Notes under the pieces: generated by a model
The model's database searches: none
Told to the model about the DNA's origin: nothing
Seen by the model: the letters and a program-made list of their open reading frames with translations, nothing else
Assembly: GCF_030161115.1 (NCBI RefSeq)
Contig: NZ_BSPQ01000019.1
Span: 1 to 64,000, forward strand
DNA length: 64,000 bases
DNA from: Psychromonas marina
GTDB taxonomy: Bacteria; Pseudomonadota; Gammaproteobacteria; Enterobacterales; Psychromonadaceae
Direction: 5' to 3'
Shown here: piece after piece, positions 10,013 through 19,591 of the stretch
How positions within the stretch are numbered: position 1 is the first letter of the stretch
How the letters are laid out: each line of letters begins with the position of its first letter
Made by a program: the position numbers and the translations under genes

Positions 10013-10963
10013 ATGAATTTAGGAAACCTTGCCAAAATAGATCTTAACTTATTGGTAACCTTACAGATATTATTAGAAGAAGAGAGTGCAACACGTGCTG
10101 CTAGTCGTTTGCACCTCAGCCCATCAGCGTTGAGCAAGAGCCTTAATCGCCTTCGAGAAACCTTAGGAGACCCACTTTTCCTGCGAACAGCCCATGGCCT
10201 AAAACCAACTGCTCATGCCCTGCATTTAAAACAACAGTTGCCAGAGATATTACAAGCACTTTATCAAGTCACTTTACCTCCTAGCTTTAGTGCAGCAACA
10301 AGCCAACGACAATTTTCTTTCGCGATGGTCGAGAGTGCCTACGAAACCTTGTTACCAGCCTATATCGGCCCACTGCTTAATCAAGCCCCAAATATAAAGT
10401 TAGATACCTACGGTTGGAATGAAAAATCGATGCAGGGTCTACTACAGGGAGAGATTGATTTTGGCATTACGGCAAGGGATTTGCATCCAACATCAGATTA
10501 CCGTTTGAATAATCTTCCCTATGGGATTGTTCAGACTACCCTTTTTACTGACAAACAAGTTTGTTTAGTACGTAAGAACCACCCTATTCTTGATACGGTG
10601 AAACAAAAACAGTGGGATGTTGCCGCATACCTCAATATGAAGCATGTTCAGGTTCGTTGTGAAGGTAACGATTGGTGGGCACTCGATTATCACCTTGCAG
10701 AGTCTAACCAGCATCGCCGCATTAGTAGTACATTGCCGGATTTCTATGGTGCAGCAAGTGTCTGTGCACATAGTGATCTTATTTTCACCGTGCCATCAAA
10801 TTTTGTCGCGCATGCACAGAAACTTTACCCATTAGTGGAGGTGCCACTGCCAATACCGTTCTCTCCACTTGCTTACGTACTGTTATGGCATCAACGTAAT
10901 AATGATGAACCTGGACATAAATGGGTTAGAGAAAAAATTTGCGACAGCATCAAGCATCACTAA
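10013..10963 (+). CDS. LysR-family transcriptional regulator
   Basis: This 316-aa regulator has an N-terminal winged helix-turn-helix (residues about 9-68, with LVTLQILLEEESATRAASRL and LSPSALSKSLNRLRE) and a C-terminal periplasmic-binding-like effector domain. A GGAG ribosome site precedes the ATG. Its divergent orientation to the Bcr/CflA exporter, with about 160 bp between the starts, suggests control of that gene from the shared region. The inducer is not predictable. Confidence 0.9.
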   Translation: MNLGNLAKIDLNLLVTLQILLEEESATRAASRLHLSPSALSKSLNRLRETLGDPLFLRTAHGLKPTAHALHLKQQLPEILQALYQVTLPPSFSAATSQRQFSFAMVESAYETLLPAYIGPLLNQAPNIKLDTYGWNEKSMQGLLQGEIDFGITARDLHPTSDYRLNNLPYGIVQTTLFTDKQVCLVRKNHPILDTVKQKQWDVAAYLNMKHVQVRCEGNDWWALDYHLAESNQHRRISSTLPDFYGAASVCAHSDLIFTVPSNFVAHAQKLYPLVEVPLPIPFSPLAYVLLWHQRNNDEPGHKWVREKICDSIKHH

Positions 10964-11204
10964 TCATTTACTTTTTTATCACCATTAAGCAACACCAATG
11001 AGAGTAAGTAGTAACATAATTTATCTTATTGAGCACTGAAGTCACTTTTACAGCAAAAGCTTGTAAACAATGGGCGCAAGCAGGTCAAATAATTAACTGT
11101 TTCCCAAAAAAAGATACTAACCTATAACTTATTACTGCTAGTATCAGCAATCAACTTGATCTTCACAAACTCATTTGAGTGACTTATTTTATAGAAGGTA
11201 ATAA

Positions 11205-12194
11205 ATGCAAAAAATTCTCTGTTTTGGTGAGTTAGGCGCTTATTGGATTCCTCGTGGTACACAAACTATTGATCAGTTAGAGGTACCTCTTTACGCACAA
11301 TTTCCCGGTGGTTCGGCTGCCAACGTTGCCGTTGCATGCCAACGCTTAGGTATCAGCAGTGCTCTAGTAGGGCAAATTGGCTTCGATACGGTCGGGCGTT
11401 ATGTAAAAGATTGCATCGAGAGATATGAAGTAGATTGTAAATACTTACTGCAATCAGATTACTCAACACCGATGGCATTTTTGCATTTAGATACAAAAGG
11501 TAAGCGCTCGTTTAGCTTCAATCGAGATAATACTGCTGATTTAAACTACCCTAGCAGTGAGTTACACTCAGAGATGTTTGCAGATGTTGGTATATTCCAC
11601 TGCTGTTCAAATAGCTTAACCGAACAAGCAATTTATGAATGTACGTTACAAGCGATGCAGATGGCGAAGGCTGAGCAGACATTAACCAGCTTTGATGTGA
11701 ACTTACGTTTGATCATTTGGCCTGATATGAAGCAAGTTAAACCACGTGTCATGCAGATGATGCACTATAGCGATATCGTAAAATTACGCGTCGAAGAGAT
11801 CAACTACCTACGTGGTACTCAATCGGAATCTGATTTTTTATCAGAATTATTTGAATGCGGTGTAAAAGTAGTTTTGATTAGTGATGCTGAACACCCGGTA
11901 CGTCTATATACTAAAAGCCATCATCAATCATTAATGACACCAACAGTTGAAGTCGTTGATATTACTGGTGCTGCAGATGCCTTCAGTGGCGGTTGGTTAT
12001 ATGGATTATTAAAACAAGGTATTCACAACCCATCACAATTAGAAAATGCATGTAATAAAATCACACCGTTAATTGATGCGGTTAATATTGCAATGTGTTG
12101 TGGTGCTTATGCGATTACTCAAAAAGGAGCTTGGAGCGCAATGCCAACGCACTCTGACATTAGCGAACTATTAACATCAATCGAAACGATTTAA
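11205..12194 (+). CDS. PfkB-family carbohydrate kinase (fructokinase-like)
   Basis: This is a ribokinase-superfamily sugar kinase of 329 aa. The N-terminal signature is FPGGSAANVAVACQRLG (residues about 34-50), and the C-terminal signature DITGAADAFSGGWLYG holds the catalytic Asp and anion hole. The usual GAGD is GAAD here. SFDVNLR, with WPD shortly after, resembles the fructokinase FDPNxR..LW segment, so a hexose substrate is likely but not proven. AGAAGG lies 7 bp before the ATG. It stands alone, with no transporter or hydrolase of a sugar operon next to it. Confidence 0.85.
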   Translation: MQKILCFGELGAYWIPRGTQTIDQLEVPLYAQFPGGSAANVAVACQRLGISSALVGQIGFDTVGRYVKDCIERYEVDCKYLLQSDYSTPMAFLHLDTKGKRSFSFNRDNTADLNYPSSELHSEMFADVGIFHCCSNSLTEQAIYECTLQAMQMAKAEQTLTSFDVNLRLIIWPDMKQVKPRVMQMMHYSDIVKLRVEEINYLRGTQSESDFLSELFECGVKVVLISDAEHPVRLYTKSHHQSLMTPTVEVVDITGAADAFSGGWLYGLLKQGIHNPSQLENACNKITPLIDAVNIAMCCGAYAITQKGAWSAMPTHSDISELLTSIETI

Positions 12195-12200
12195 AGATTT

Positions 12201-12258
12201 ATAGCCTTTATCAACTTAATGAATATGAGGCTATACAGCCTCTTTAATAAAAGAGGCT
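12201..12258. other. Paired hairpins at the pfkB/hydrolase convergence
   Basis: ATAGCCT...AGGCTAT (12201-12207/12228-12234) and AGCCTCTTT-AATA-AAAGAGGCT (12237-12258) are nested next to each other. The second lies within the last codons of the minus-strand hydrolase gene. Neither has a long T-run. They could stop or stabilise both convergent transcripts. Confidence 0.4.
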
Positions 12259-12884
12259 AAGCGCTGAATCGCTTGTTGCAGATGTTGGTCATGGGTAAAA
12301 CCACTTTTTACCCTTGGTTTCAGATCATGATCCCCATCTTCTAACCATAGCCACTCGATTATCGAAGGTAAGTTGTAATTATCTACCTCTTCAAAGCTCC
12401 CTAATTTATCTCGTGTTCCTTGAATAATTAACTGCTTTTGTTTCACCAACGGAAAATGGTCAATGCGTAATTTATCTAACTTACCAACGGGATGAAAAGG
12501 GAAACCTAAACAAGCAACCCCTTTAATTTCTGTTAACTGATTTTCTTCAAACATAGACGCAACTAAGCTCGCCATCCGTCCGCCCATCGATTTACCACCA
12601 ATCACTATCGGTCTTTTCTGCTCAGCGTTCAATAGCTTGATTCTATCTTCAAACTGCTGAATCAACTTAGGCGCACGCTCCGGTGGTCGACGAGATCCCG
12701 TCTCCACGCGTTGCTGCATATAATCAAAATTAAAACGCATGACACAGATGCCCTGTTGCGCAAGTCCTTCTGCGATAGTTTGCATAAATACAGAGTCACA
12801 GGGGGCACCTGCTCCATGAGCAAACAGGAACAGTGGCCCATCTTCTGGACCGTCAGCCATAAATGTAGTGCTAGATATCATCAT
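12231..12884 (-). CDS. Alpha/beta hydrolase of the KANL3/Tex30 type
   Basis: This is a small alpha/beta hydrolase-like protein of 217 aa. The nucleophile elbow GGKSMGG places Ser99, FAHGAGAP near residue 21 forms the oxyanion loop, and a late DGDHDLKP supplies the likely His. Proteins of this group are widespread in gammaproteobacteria but have no assigned substrate. It starts 7 bp after the ubiF-like gene, so the two are probably one transcript. No signal peptide is visible, so it should be cytoplasmic. Confidence 0.8.
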   Translation of the reverse strand: MMISSTTFMADGPEDGPLFLFAHGAGAPCDSVFMQTIAEGLAQQGICVMRFNFDYMQQRVETGSRRPPERAPKLIQQFEDRIKLLNAEQKRPIVIGGKSMGGRMASLVASMFEENQLTEIKGVACLGFPFHPVGKLDKLRIDHFPLVKQKQLIIQGTRDKLGSFEEVDNYNLPSIIEWLWLEDGDHDLKPRVKSGFTHDQHLQQAIQRLASFIKEAV

Positions 12885-12890
12885 AAATTC

Positions 12891-14051
12891 CTATAAACCC
12901 ATCGCATATTTCATCACTCTATTTTTTAACTGCCCACTATTTTGAGCTGCAAGCAATACTGTTTTACGTAATAAACGCACCGCACTAACGTCACTTTTAC
13001 TGCCCTTATAGAACAGATCCATTGCGCTTTGCATTAACAAGTTGTGTGGCTTACGAAATAACTCGTAACGCTTAAGTAATGTCGGCATAGGCAGATCGCT
13101 GCTATGCAGTAATAAGTCGACCAAGCATTGCACATCTTTAAAGCCAAGGTTCACTCCCTGCCCAGCTAATGGATTAATGGTATGCGCCGCATCACCTAAT
13201 AAAACGGCACAACCTTTATGATAGGTTTGTGCATGGCGACGCGTTAAGGGGAATGAACCTTTATCGATCACTTCAAAATCAAAGTTCAGGGTTGGAAACT
13301 CTAGCTCTATCTGCTTTTTAAGCTGGCTATTACTCAGTGATTGCAACTGCTTTATTTTTGCAGGGCTGTGGTACCACACTAAACTGGCGTTATTTTCGGC
13401 CAAAGGTAAAAACGCACAGGGCCCCGTTTCGCGAAACTCTTGCCAAGTAATATTTTGCTGTGCACTATCGGTTTTAATATTAATCAGCATACAATGTTGA
13501 CGATAATCCCAGGCTGTAATACCAATATCCAATAACCGCCTAGTCGCAGAATTAGCGCCATCACAAGCAATTAATAGATCACCTTTTAATAGTTGTTCAT
13601 CCGTCAATAGTACAGAGACACCAGTATCACTATTATTAACACTTAGTAGTTCACTATTTTCATAAAAATAGACATTATTTAAACGCTCTAACGCTTGCCA
13701 CAATACAGCCTGAATCCAGCAATTCTCTGCGATATAACCCAGTGCTTGCATCCCTAACTCGGTGCTATCAAATTTTAGCTTACTGCTACCCACTTCCCAT
13801 GTTTGCAAACCTTGGTAAGCACATAAGCGGTTTTCAGGGAGATCATCCCAAACCCCCGCTTGCATTAATAAATTTTTACTCTGTGCGCTAAACGCGGAAA
13901 CCCGCAGTTCAAAGGGCGCGTCATCAGTTGGCAGTTGCACAGGATTTTTTTCAACAAGATGAATAACAAAACCCTTTTTAGCAAGTAATAAAGCGGTTAA
14001 TGCACCAACCATGCCTCCACCAACAACTATTATCTCTCTGTTTTTCATCAT
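12891..14051 (-). CDS. ubiF: UbiH/UbiF/VisC-family FAD monooxygenase, probably UbiF
   Basis: This 386-aa flavoprotein hydroxylase belongs to the ubiquinone pathway family. It has an N-terminal dinucleotide fold GGGMVGALTALLLAKKG, a DGANSATRRL motif near residue 165 and the FAD-ribityl motif GDAAHTINPLAGQGVNLG in the C-terminal third. In E. coli the family member divergent from miaB is UbiF, which hydroxylates C6 of the demethoxyubiquinol ring, and the same arrangement is seen here. The assignment among UbiF, UbiH and UbiI rests mainly on that context. Confidence 0.82.
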   Translation of the reverse strand: MMKNREIIVVGGGMVGALTALLLAKKGFVIHLVEKNPVQLPTDDAPFELRVSAFSAQSKNLLMQAGVWDDLPENRLCAYQGLQTWEVGSSKLKFDSTELGMQALGYIAENCWIQAVLWQALERLNNVYFYENSELLSVNNSDTGVSVLLTDEQLLKGDLLIACDGANSATRRLLDIGITAWDYRQHCMLINIKTDSAQQNITWQEFRETGPCAFLPLAENNASLVWYHSPAKIKQLQSLSNSQLKKQIELEFPTLNFDFEVIDKGSFPLTRRHAQTYHKGCAVLLGDAAHTINPLAGQGVNLGFKDVQCLVDLLLHSSDLPMPTLLKRYELFRKPHNLLMQSAMDLFYKGSKSDVSAVRLLRKTVLLAAQNSGQLKNRVMKYAMGL

Positions 14052-14227
14052 CTTATCTCTTTTAAATGGGTTAACTCATTGTACTTAATTGAGCCTAAAA
14101 TTGAAGACCCAACAAACAAGTAGCAAGTTAGCCATGATCTGCGTAAAATGTGCGCTCTTTTATTTATATACTCATATTAGCGTAATTATCGTTATGAGTA
14201 TTTAGCACTTCAGATGAGTTACAGATT

Positions 14228-15649
14228 ATGAGTTTAAAATTACACGTCAAAACTTGGGGCTGCCAGATGAATGAATACGATTCTTCAAAAATGGCAGACT
14301 TATTAAATTCAAGCAATGGTTATATCGCTGTTGATAACGCAGAAGATGCAGACGTGATTTTATTAAATACCTGCTCAATTCGCGAAAAAGCACAAGAAAA
14401 AGTATTCCATCAGCTAGGTCGTTGGAAGCAATTAAAAGCGATCAACCCCGATCTTATTATTGGCGTTGGTGGTTGTGTTGCCTCACAAGAGGGTGATGCT
14501 ATTCGCCGTCGTGCACCCTATGTCGATATTGTTTTCGGACCGCAAACATTGCACCGTTTACCAGAAATGATCAAACAGGTTAAATCTGATGAAGGTTCTG
14601 TGGTTGATGTGAGCTTCCCTGAAATCGAAAAATTTGATGCGATGCCTGAGCCAAAAGCAGAAGGTGCAACGGCCTTTGTTTCAATCATGGAAGGCTGCTC
14701 TAAATACTGTACTTTCTGTGTTGTACCCTACACACGTGGTGAAGAAGTAAGCCGCCCATTAGATGACGTTTTATTAGAAATAGCACAACTTGCAGAGCAA
14801 GGTGTACGTGAAATAAACCTATTAGGCCAGAATGTAAACTCATACATTGGTGCTACCCACGATGGTGATGATTGTACGTTTCCTGAGTTATTACGTTACG
14901 TTGCTTCTATCGATGGTATCGACCGTTTACGTTATACCACCAGTAACCCAATCGATTTCGATGAAGATATTATCGATGTTTACCGCGATACACCTGAGCT
15001 GGTCGACTTTTTACACCTACCAGTGCAAGCGGGCTCAGACCGTATTCTTAATTTGATGAAACGTGGTCACAATATTGAGCAATACCGTCAAAAAATTGCA
15101 GCACTTAAAGCGGTTCGCCCTGCGTTAACATTAAGCTCTGACTTCATTGTTGGTTTTCCAAATGAAACCGATGAAGATTTTGAGCAAACCATGAATCTTA
15201 TCAACGAGATCGGTTTTGATACCAGCTACAGTTTTGTTTATAGCCAACGACCAGGTACACCAGCAGCAGATATGCCTGATGATGTGACGCTGGAAACTAA
15301 GAAACAACGTTTAGCTATTTTACAAGAGCGTATTACCCAGCATGCACAGCAGATTGGGCGCCGTATGGTAGGTTCTGTACAACGTATTTTAGTTGAAGGC
15401 CCATCACGTAAAAACATCATGGAATTATGTGGCCGTACTGAAAATAACCGTATTGTTAACTTTGAAGGCGATCACCGCTCAATTGGTGGTTTTGTAGATG
15501 TTGAGATCACTGAAGTACATAAGAATTCGATTCGTGGTAAGTTTATTCGTGGCGAAGAAGAGATGAATCTGCGTGAATCTATCCGCCCAAGCGATATCGT
15601 AAACAAAAAAACAGAGAACTTAGGTGTGCACACCTATACGCCAGAATAA
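14228..15649 (+). CDS. miaB: tRNA-2-methylthio-N6-dimethylallyladenosine synthase MiaB
   Basis: MiaB is a radical-SAM methylthiotransferase that adds the 2-methylthio group to i6A37 of tRNAs reading UNN codons. Six cluster cysteines are visible: Cys12 (WGCQMN), Cys49 (NTCSIRE) and Cys83 (GGCVAS) for the auxiliary cluster, and Cys157/161/164 (CSKYCTFC) for the radical-SAM cluster. A C-terminal TRAM domain is present. The 473 aa match E. coli (474 aa). It leads the conserved miaB-phoH-ybeY-corC-lnt run. Confidence 0.97.
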   Translation: MSLKLHVKTWGCQMNEYDSSKMADLLNSSNGYIAVDNAEDADVILLNTCSIREKAQEKVFHQLGRWKQLKAINPDLIIGVGGCVASQEGDAIRRRAPYVDIVFGPQTLHRLPEMIKQVKSDEGSVVDVSFPEIEKFDAMPEPKAEGATAFVSIMEGCSKYCTFCVVPYTRGEEVSRPLDDVLLEIAQLAEQGVREINLLGQNVNSYIGATHDGDDCTFPELLRYVASIDGIDRLRYTTSNPIDFDEDIIDVYRDTPELVDFLHLPVQAGSDRILNLMKRGHNIEQYRQKIAALKAVRPALTLSSDFIVGFPNETDEDFEQTMNLINEIGFDTSYSFVYSQRPGTPAADMPDDVTLETKKQRLAILQERITQHAQQIGRRMVGSVQRILVEGPSRKNIMELCGRTENNRIVNFEGDHRSIGGFVDVEITEVHKNSIRGKFIRGEEEMNLRESIRPSDIVNKKTENLGVHTYTPE

Positions 15650-15661
15650 GGTTTAACTACG

Positions 15662-16684
15662 TTGACAACACAATTAACTACAGTACATCTTGATTTAGTG
15701 CCACAGGACAGTGACCGTTTAGCGGTATTATGTGGTCCATTTGATGACAATATTAAACAAATTGAACGCCGTTTAGGCCTTGAGATTGTTTATAAAGATG
15801 CACACTTTCAGATTATTGGTGAGCATCGTTATGCGCAAGCGTGTAATGACCTTTTAAAAGAACTTTACATTGAAACACAGCCGATTAGAGGCAAAACAGC
15901 AACATTAACTGATGGCGATGTACACCTTGCCCTGCAAGATTTAATTGCAAACCATCGTCTGCTTGAAATTCGTTTAGCGGAAGCTAAAACAGGAACTCAA
16001 AGCCTAACGATTAAGACTAAACGTGGCGTAATCAAGCCACGTGGTGAAAACCAAAGCCAGTATGTTAGCAATATATTAAGTAATGATATCAGCTTTGGTA
16101 TTGGTCCTGCCGGTACAGGTAAAACTTATCTCGCTGTTGCTTGTGCCGTTGAAGCATTGGAACGCCAGGAAGTACGTAGAATTTTATTAACCCGTCCAGC
16201 TGTTGAAGCTGGTGAAAAGCTGGGTTTCTTACCCGGAGACCTTTCACAAAAAGTGGATCCTTACCTACGCCCATTATATGACGCGTTGTTTGAGATGCTT
16301 GGTTTTGAGAAAGTTGAGAAACTGATTGAAAAAAATATCATCGAGATTGCACCACTAGCTTATATGCGTGGACGTACCTTAAATGATGCTTTTATTATTT
16401 TGGATGAAAGTCAAAATACCACTGTTGAACAGATGAAAATGTTTTTAACGCGTATTGGCTTTAACTCAACAGCGGTTATTACGGGTGATATAACTCAAAT
16501 CGATCTGCCTCGTCATCAAAAATCAGGTCTTCGTCATGTTATTGAAGTATTAAATGATGTGGAAGAGATCAGCTTTAGCTTCTTTACCGCTGATGATGTA
16601 GTACGTCACCCAGTGGTGGCACGCATTGTGAAAGCCTATGAAGCCTTTGAACGAAAAGTAGAAATAGAGTCGGAAAAATCATAA
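15662..16684 (+). CDS. ybeZ: PhoH-like ATPase YbeZ
   Basis: This is a PhoH-family P-loop ATPase of 340 aa, a partner of YbeY in rRNA and ribosome quality control in E. coli. It has a Walker A GPAGTGKT near residue 149 and a Walker [10 protein letters not shown] near 246. Homology begins at once ([23 protein letters not shown]) and no early ATG exists, so the start is the TTG at 15662, behind an AAGG-containing ribosome site. The stop codon overlaps the ybeY start by one base. Confidence 0.93.
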   Translation: MTTQLTTVHLDLVPQDSDRLAVLCGPFDDNIKQIERRLGLEIVYKDAHFQIIGEHRYAQACNDLLKELYIETQPIRGKTATLTDGDVHLALQDLIANHRLLEIRLAEAKTGTQSLTIKTKRGVIKPRGENQSQYVSNILSNDISFGIGPAGTGKTYLAVACAVEALERQEVRRILLTRPAVEAGEKLGFLPGDLSQKVDPYLRPLYDALFEMLGFEKVEKLIEKNIIEIAPLAYMRGRTLNDAFIILDESQNTTVEQMKMFLTRIGFNSTAVITGDITQIDLPRHQKSGLRHVIEVLNDVEEISFSFFTADDVVRHPVVARIVKAYEAFERKVEIESEKS

Positions 16685-17157
16685 TGGAACTGTTTGTTGA
16701 TCTACAACTAGCCACTGAAAATGAAACCGCTTTACCGCTATTAGCTGACATTGAAAAATGGGTCGCAATAGCTATCGAAGCGGGATCCGATATAGATAGA
16801 GAGGAAGCAGAACTAACCGTTCGTTTGGTCGATAGTGAGGAGAGCCAACAGCTTAATCATGACTATCGCGGTAAAGATAAACCCACTAACGTGCTCTCAT
16901 TTCCTTTTCAAAATCCACCCGGGATCACATTACCTTTGCTAGGTGATCTGGTAATCTGTAAACAGGTGGTTGAAAAAGAAGCAGATGAGCAATGTAAAAG
17001 TTTAAATGCACATTGGGCACATATGTTAATTCATGGTACCTTGCACCTACTTGGTTACGATCATATTATCGAAGAAGAAGCCATTGAGATGGAAACCCTA
17101 GAAACTAAATTATTAGTTGAATTAGGCTTTCCTGCTCCTTATAACGAACAAGAGTAA
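16684..17157 (+). CDS. ybeY: Endoribonuclease YbeY
   Basis: YbeY is a zinc-dependent single-strand endoribonuclease in 16S rRNA maturation and 70S ribosome quality control. The 157-aa protein carries the metal-binding motif [11 protein letters not shown] (three His) near residue 119, after the family segment NVLSFPF. It shares a TAATG junction with ybeZ and lies 9 bp before corC, so translation is probably coupled. Confidence 0.95.
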   Translation: MELFVDLQLATENETALPLLADIEKWVAIAIEAGSDIDREEAELTVRLVDSEESQQLNHDYRGKDKPTNVLSFPFQNPPGITLPLLGDLVICKQVVEKEADEQCKSLNAHWAHMLIHGTLHLLGYDHIIEEEAIEMETLETKLLVELGFPAPYNEQE

Positions 17158-17166
17158 AAAACAGTA

Positions 17167-18030
17167 ATGTCAGAAGAACATTCTACCAACGAGCAAGCAA
17201 AATCTGGTTTGCTCGATAAAATCGGCAATCTATTTCAAAACGAACCTAAAAACCAAGCTGAATTATTAGAGATGATCGATAGCGCTAAAAAGCGCGAACT
17301 GATCGATCAAAAAACGAAAGAGATGATTAAAGGTGTCTTAGACGTATCAAAACTACGTGTTCGAGATATTATGATCCCTCGCTCGCAAATGGTGACACTT
17401 GGGCTACAACAAAGTGTAAAAGAATTTTTACCAATTCTTATTGATTCTGCACATTCACGCTTTCCTGTTATTACTGAAGATAAAGACCATATCGTTGGTC
17501 TATTATTAGCCAAAGATTTGATCAAATATGGCTTCAGTAGTGAAGCGAATGAATTCAAAATAGAAGATATTTTACGACAAGCTGTCGTTGTACCTGAAAG
17601 TAAACGTTTGGATACCTTGCTCAAAGAGTTTCGTAGCCAGCGTTACCACATGGCTATCGTTGTTGATGAGTATGGTGGTGTATCAGGACTGGTTACCATC
17701 GAGGATATTCTTGAAGTGATCGTCGGTGAAATTGAAGATGAATTCGATGATATTGATGTTGATGAAATTAGACAGATTGGTAAACGTACCTATGCAGTAA
17801 GTGCATTAACGACATTAGATGATTTCAACGACCACTTTGGTACAACTTATAATGTCGAAGAGCAGGATACCATTGCTGGACTGATGATTAACCGCTTGGG
17901 TCACCTTCCTGGTCGCGGTGAAAGTATCACCATTGATGGTTACAAATATAAAGTAATCAATGCGGATAATCGTCGTTTAATTCAACTACAAGTTCGTATT
18001 CCCAAACAGATAAAAAAGATTGAAGAGTGA
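17167..18030 (+). CDS. corC: CorC/YbeX-type CBS-domain protein
   Basis: This is a 287-aa soluble protein with two CBS domains (residues about 65-190; LRVRDIMIPRSQMVTL and MAIVVDEYGGVSGLVTIEDI) and a C-terminal CorC_HlyC domain. It is the gammaproteobacterial YbeX, linked to Mg2+/Co2+ efflux with CorA and more recently to ribosome metabolism. Its place between ybeY and lnt is the standard one. Unlike membrane CNNM/CorC proteins, it has no transmembrane segment. Confidence 0.93.
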   Translation: MSEEHSTNEQAKSGLLDKIGNLFQNEPKNQAELLEMIDSAKKRELIDQKTKEMIKGVLDVSKLRVRDIMIPRSQMVTLGLQQSVKEFLPILIDSAHSRFPVITEDKDHIVGLLLAKDLIKYGFSSEANEFKIEDILRQAVVVPESKRLDTLLKEFRSQRYHMAIVVDEYGGVSGLVTIEDILEVIVGEIEDEFDDIDVDEIRQIGKRTYAVSALTTLDDFNDHFGTTYNVEEQDTIAGLMINRLGHLPGRGESITIDGYKYKVINADNRRLIQLQVRIPKQIKKIEE

Positions 18031-18034
18031 CCTT

Positions 18035-19585
18035 TTGCACCCGATTAATAAATTAACAACAACACTTTTAGGGCAACTGTTAGTTGCTCTTTTATTGGGT
18101 GCAATTCAAGTATTTGCGTTCTCCCCCTTTGAACAGTGGTGGACGCTTTACCCTTCCTTTATTGGCCTATTTCTATTACTTCAACAAGTAGCAAAAACCA
18201 ATAAACGATTTTTCTTGGTTGGGTTTGCCTTTAACCTCGCGATGTTTGTTGCCACTATCCATTGGGTCTATGTCAGTATGGATCTGTTTGGTGGCATGCC
18301 TAAAATCATTAATATGCTATTGATAGTATTGCTTTGTGCTTACCTCGCTATTTTCCCTACCATCGCAATTTGGGCATCTCAGCGTCTAAATTTAATCTCT
18401 AATACAACCCGCACTTTACTTGTTTTCCCTGTTTTTTGGCTGGTGATGGATTGGGTTAGAGGGTGGTTTTTAACAGGATTTCCTTGGGCCTATTTAGGGT
18501 ATAGCCATGCAGATACGCCATTAGTTGGCTTTGCACCAATTCTTGGTGTGCAAGGTATAACACTCGCTATTTTACTGATCTCTGCGGCATTAACCCTGAT
18601 CATTAAGCAACAACGAATAAAAACCAGTGTATTGCTCATTGCCACCATTATTATAAGTGGGCATTTTTTGCAGCAACTACGATTCACAGAGCTACAACCT
18701 GCGATTAAAGTCGCTTTAGTACAGGGTAATATCGATCAAAATAAGAAATGGGAACAGTCGCAACTCTACCCCTCTCTTTACAATTACTTAGACTTAAGTG
18801 AAGCAGGTGATAATAGCGACCGTGAAAATGAATTAATCATTTGGCCAGAGTCTGCGATCGCTGCACTTGAAATAGATATGCAAGGTTTTTTACAACCACT
18901 CTCTCAAGAGCTGTCGATGAAGGGTAAAACCTTAATGACAGGGATCATCGAGTATGATTTACAAAATGACAACTATTACAATAGTATCATTATGTTAGGA
19001 AAACTACCTACAGGGCAAGGATACTCACAAACAAGCCCTAACCGTTACCACAAGCATCAGCTACTCCCTATTGGTGAGTTTGTACCTTTTGAAGATCTAT
19101 TGCGCCCTATTGCGCCCTATTTTAATCTGCCGATGTCTAGCTTTCAGCGAGGTGATGCAGTGCAACCTAATTTACAAAGTGGCTTAACCACCTTAGCCCC
19201 CGCACTATGCTATGAAGTCGCCTTTCCAGAATTGATGCGCAATAACGTGCATCGGAATACCGGGATGTTATTGACGTTAAGTAATGATGCTTGGTTTGGT
19301 AGTTCGATTGGCCCAGATCAACACCTCGAAATCGCACGTATGCGCGCGATTGAGTTTGCACGCCCCATATTGCGCAGCACCAATAACGGCGTTACGGCTA
19401 TTTTTGACGATCAAGGTCATGAACTCGGGCGTTTACCTTCGAATAAAGAGGGCGTATTACGTCAAACGGTACAACCTGCTTTTGGTCTAACACCCTATCA
19501 ACGCTTTGGTTCAACACCACTCTACCTGTACAGTTTATTAATTTTAATAGCGACACTATTCATTTTCCGCAGACGCACAGAATAG
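18035..19585 (+). CDS. lnt: Apolipoprotein N-acyltransferase Lnt
   Basis: Lnt adds the third acyl chain to the N-terminal cysteine of lipoproteins at the periplasmic face of the inner membrane. About six N-terminal hydrophobic segments are followed by a nitrilase-like domain. The catalytic triad is visible: Glu in WPESAI (near residue 270), Lys in KHQLLPIGEF (near 340) and Cys in LCYEVAFPE (near 392). No ATG is available. I prefer the TTG at 18035, which has GAAGAG about 8 bp upstream, over the TTG at 18020 inside the corC end (521 aa). Confidence 0.93.
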   Translation: MHPINKLTTTLLGQLLVALLLGAIQVFAFSPFEQWWTLYPSFIGLFLLLQQVAKTNKRFFLVGFAFNLAMFVATIHWVYVSMDLFGGMPKIINMLLIVLLCAYLAIFPTIAIWASQRLNLISNTTRTLLVFPVFWLVMDWVRGWFLTGFPWAYLGYSHADTPLVGFAPILGVQGITLAILLISAALTLIIKQQRIKTSVLLIATIIISGHFLQQLRFTELQPAIKVALVQGNIDQNKKWEQSQLYPSLYNYLDLSEAGDNSDRENELIIWPESAIAALEIDMQGFLQPLSQELSMKGKTLMTGIIEYDLQNDNYYNSIIMLGKLPTGQGYSQTSPNRYHKHQLLPIGEFVPFEDLLRPIAPYFNLPMSSFQRGDAVQPNLQSGLTTLAPALCYEVAFPELMRNNVHRNTGMLLTLSNDAWFGSSIGPDQHLEIARMRAIEFARPILRSTNNGVTAIFDDQGHELGRLPSNKEGVLRQTVQPAFGLTPYQRFGSTPLYLYSLLILIATLFIFRRRTE

Positions 19586-19591
19586 TCGCTA

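Noticed and set aside
18020-18034. Upstream TTG start for lnt
   Set aside because: It lies inside the corC end and lacks a ribosome site; the TTG at 18035 has GAAGAG at a suitable distance. The call is not certain.
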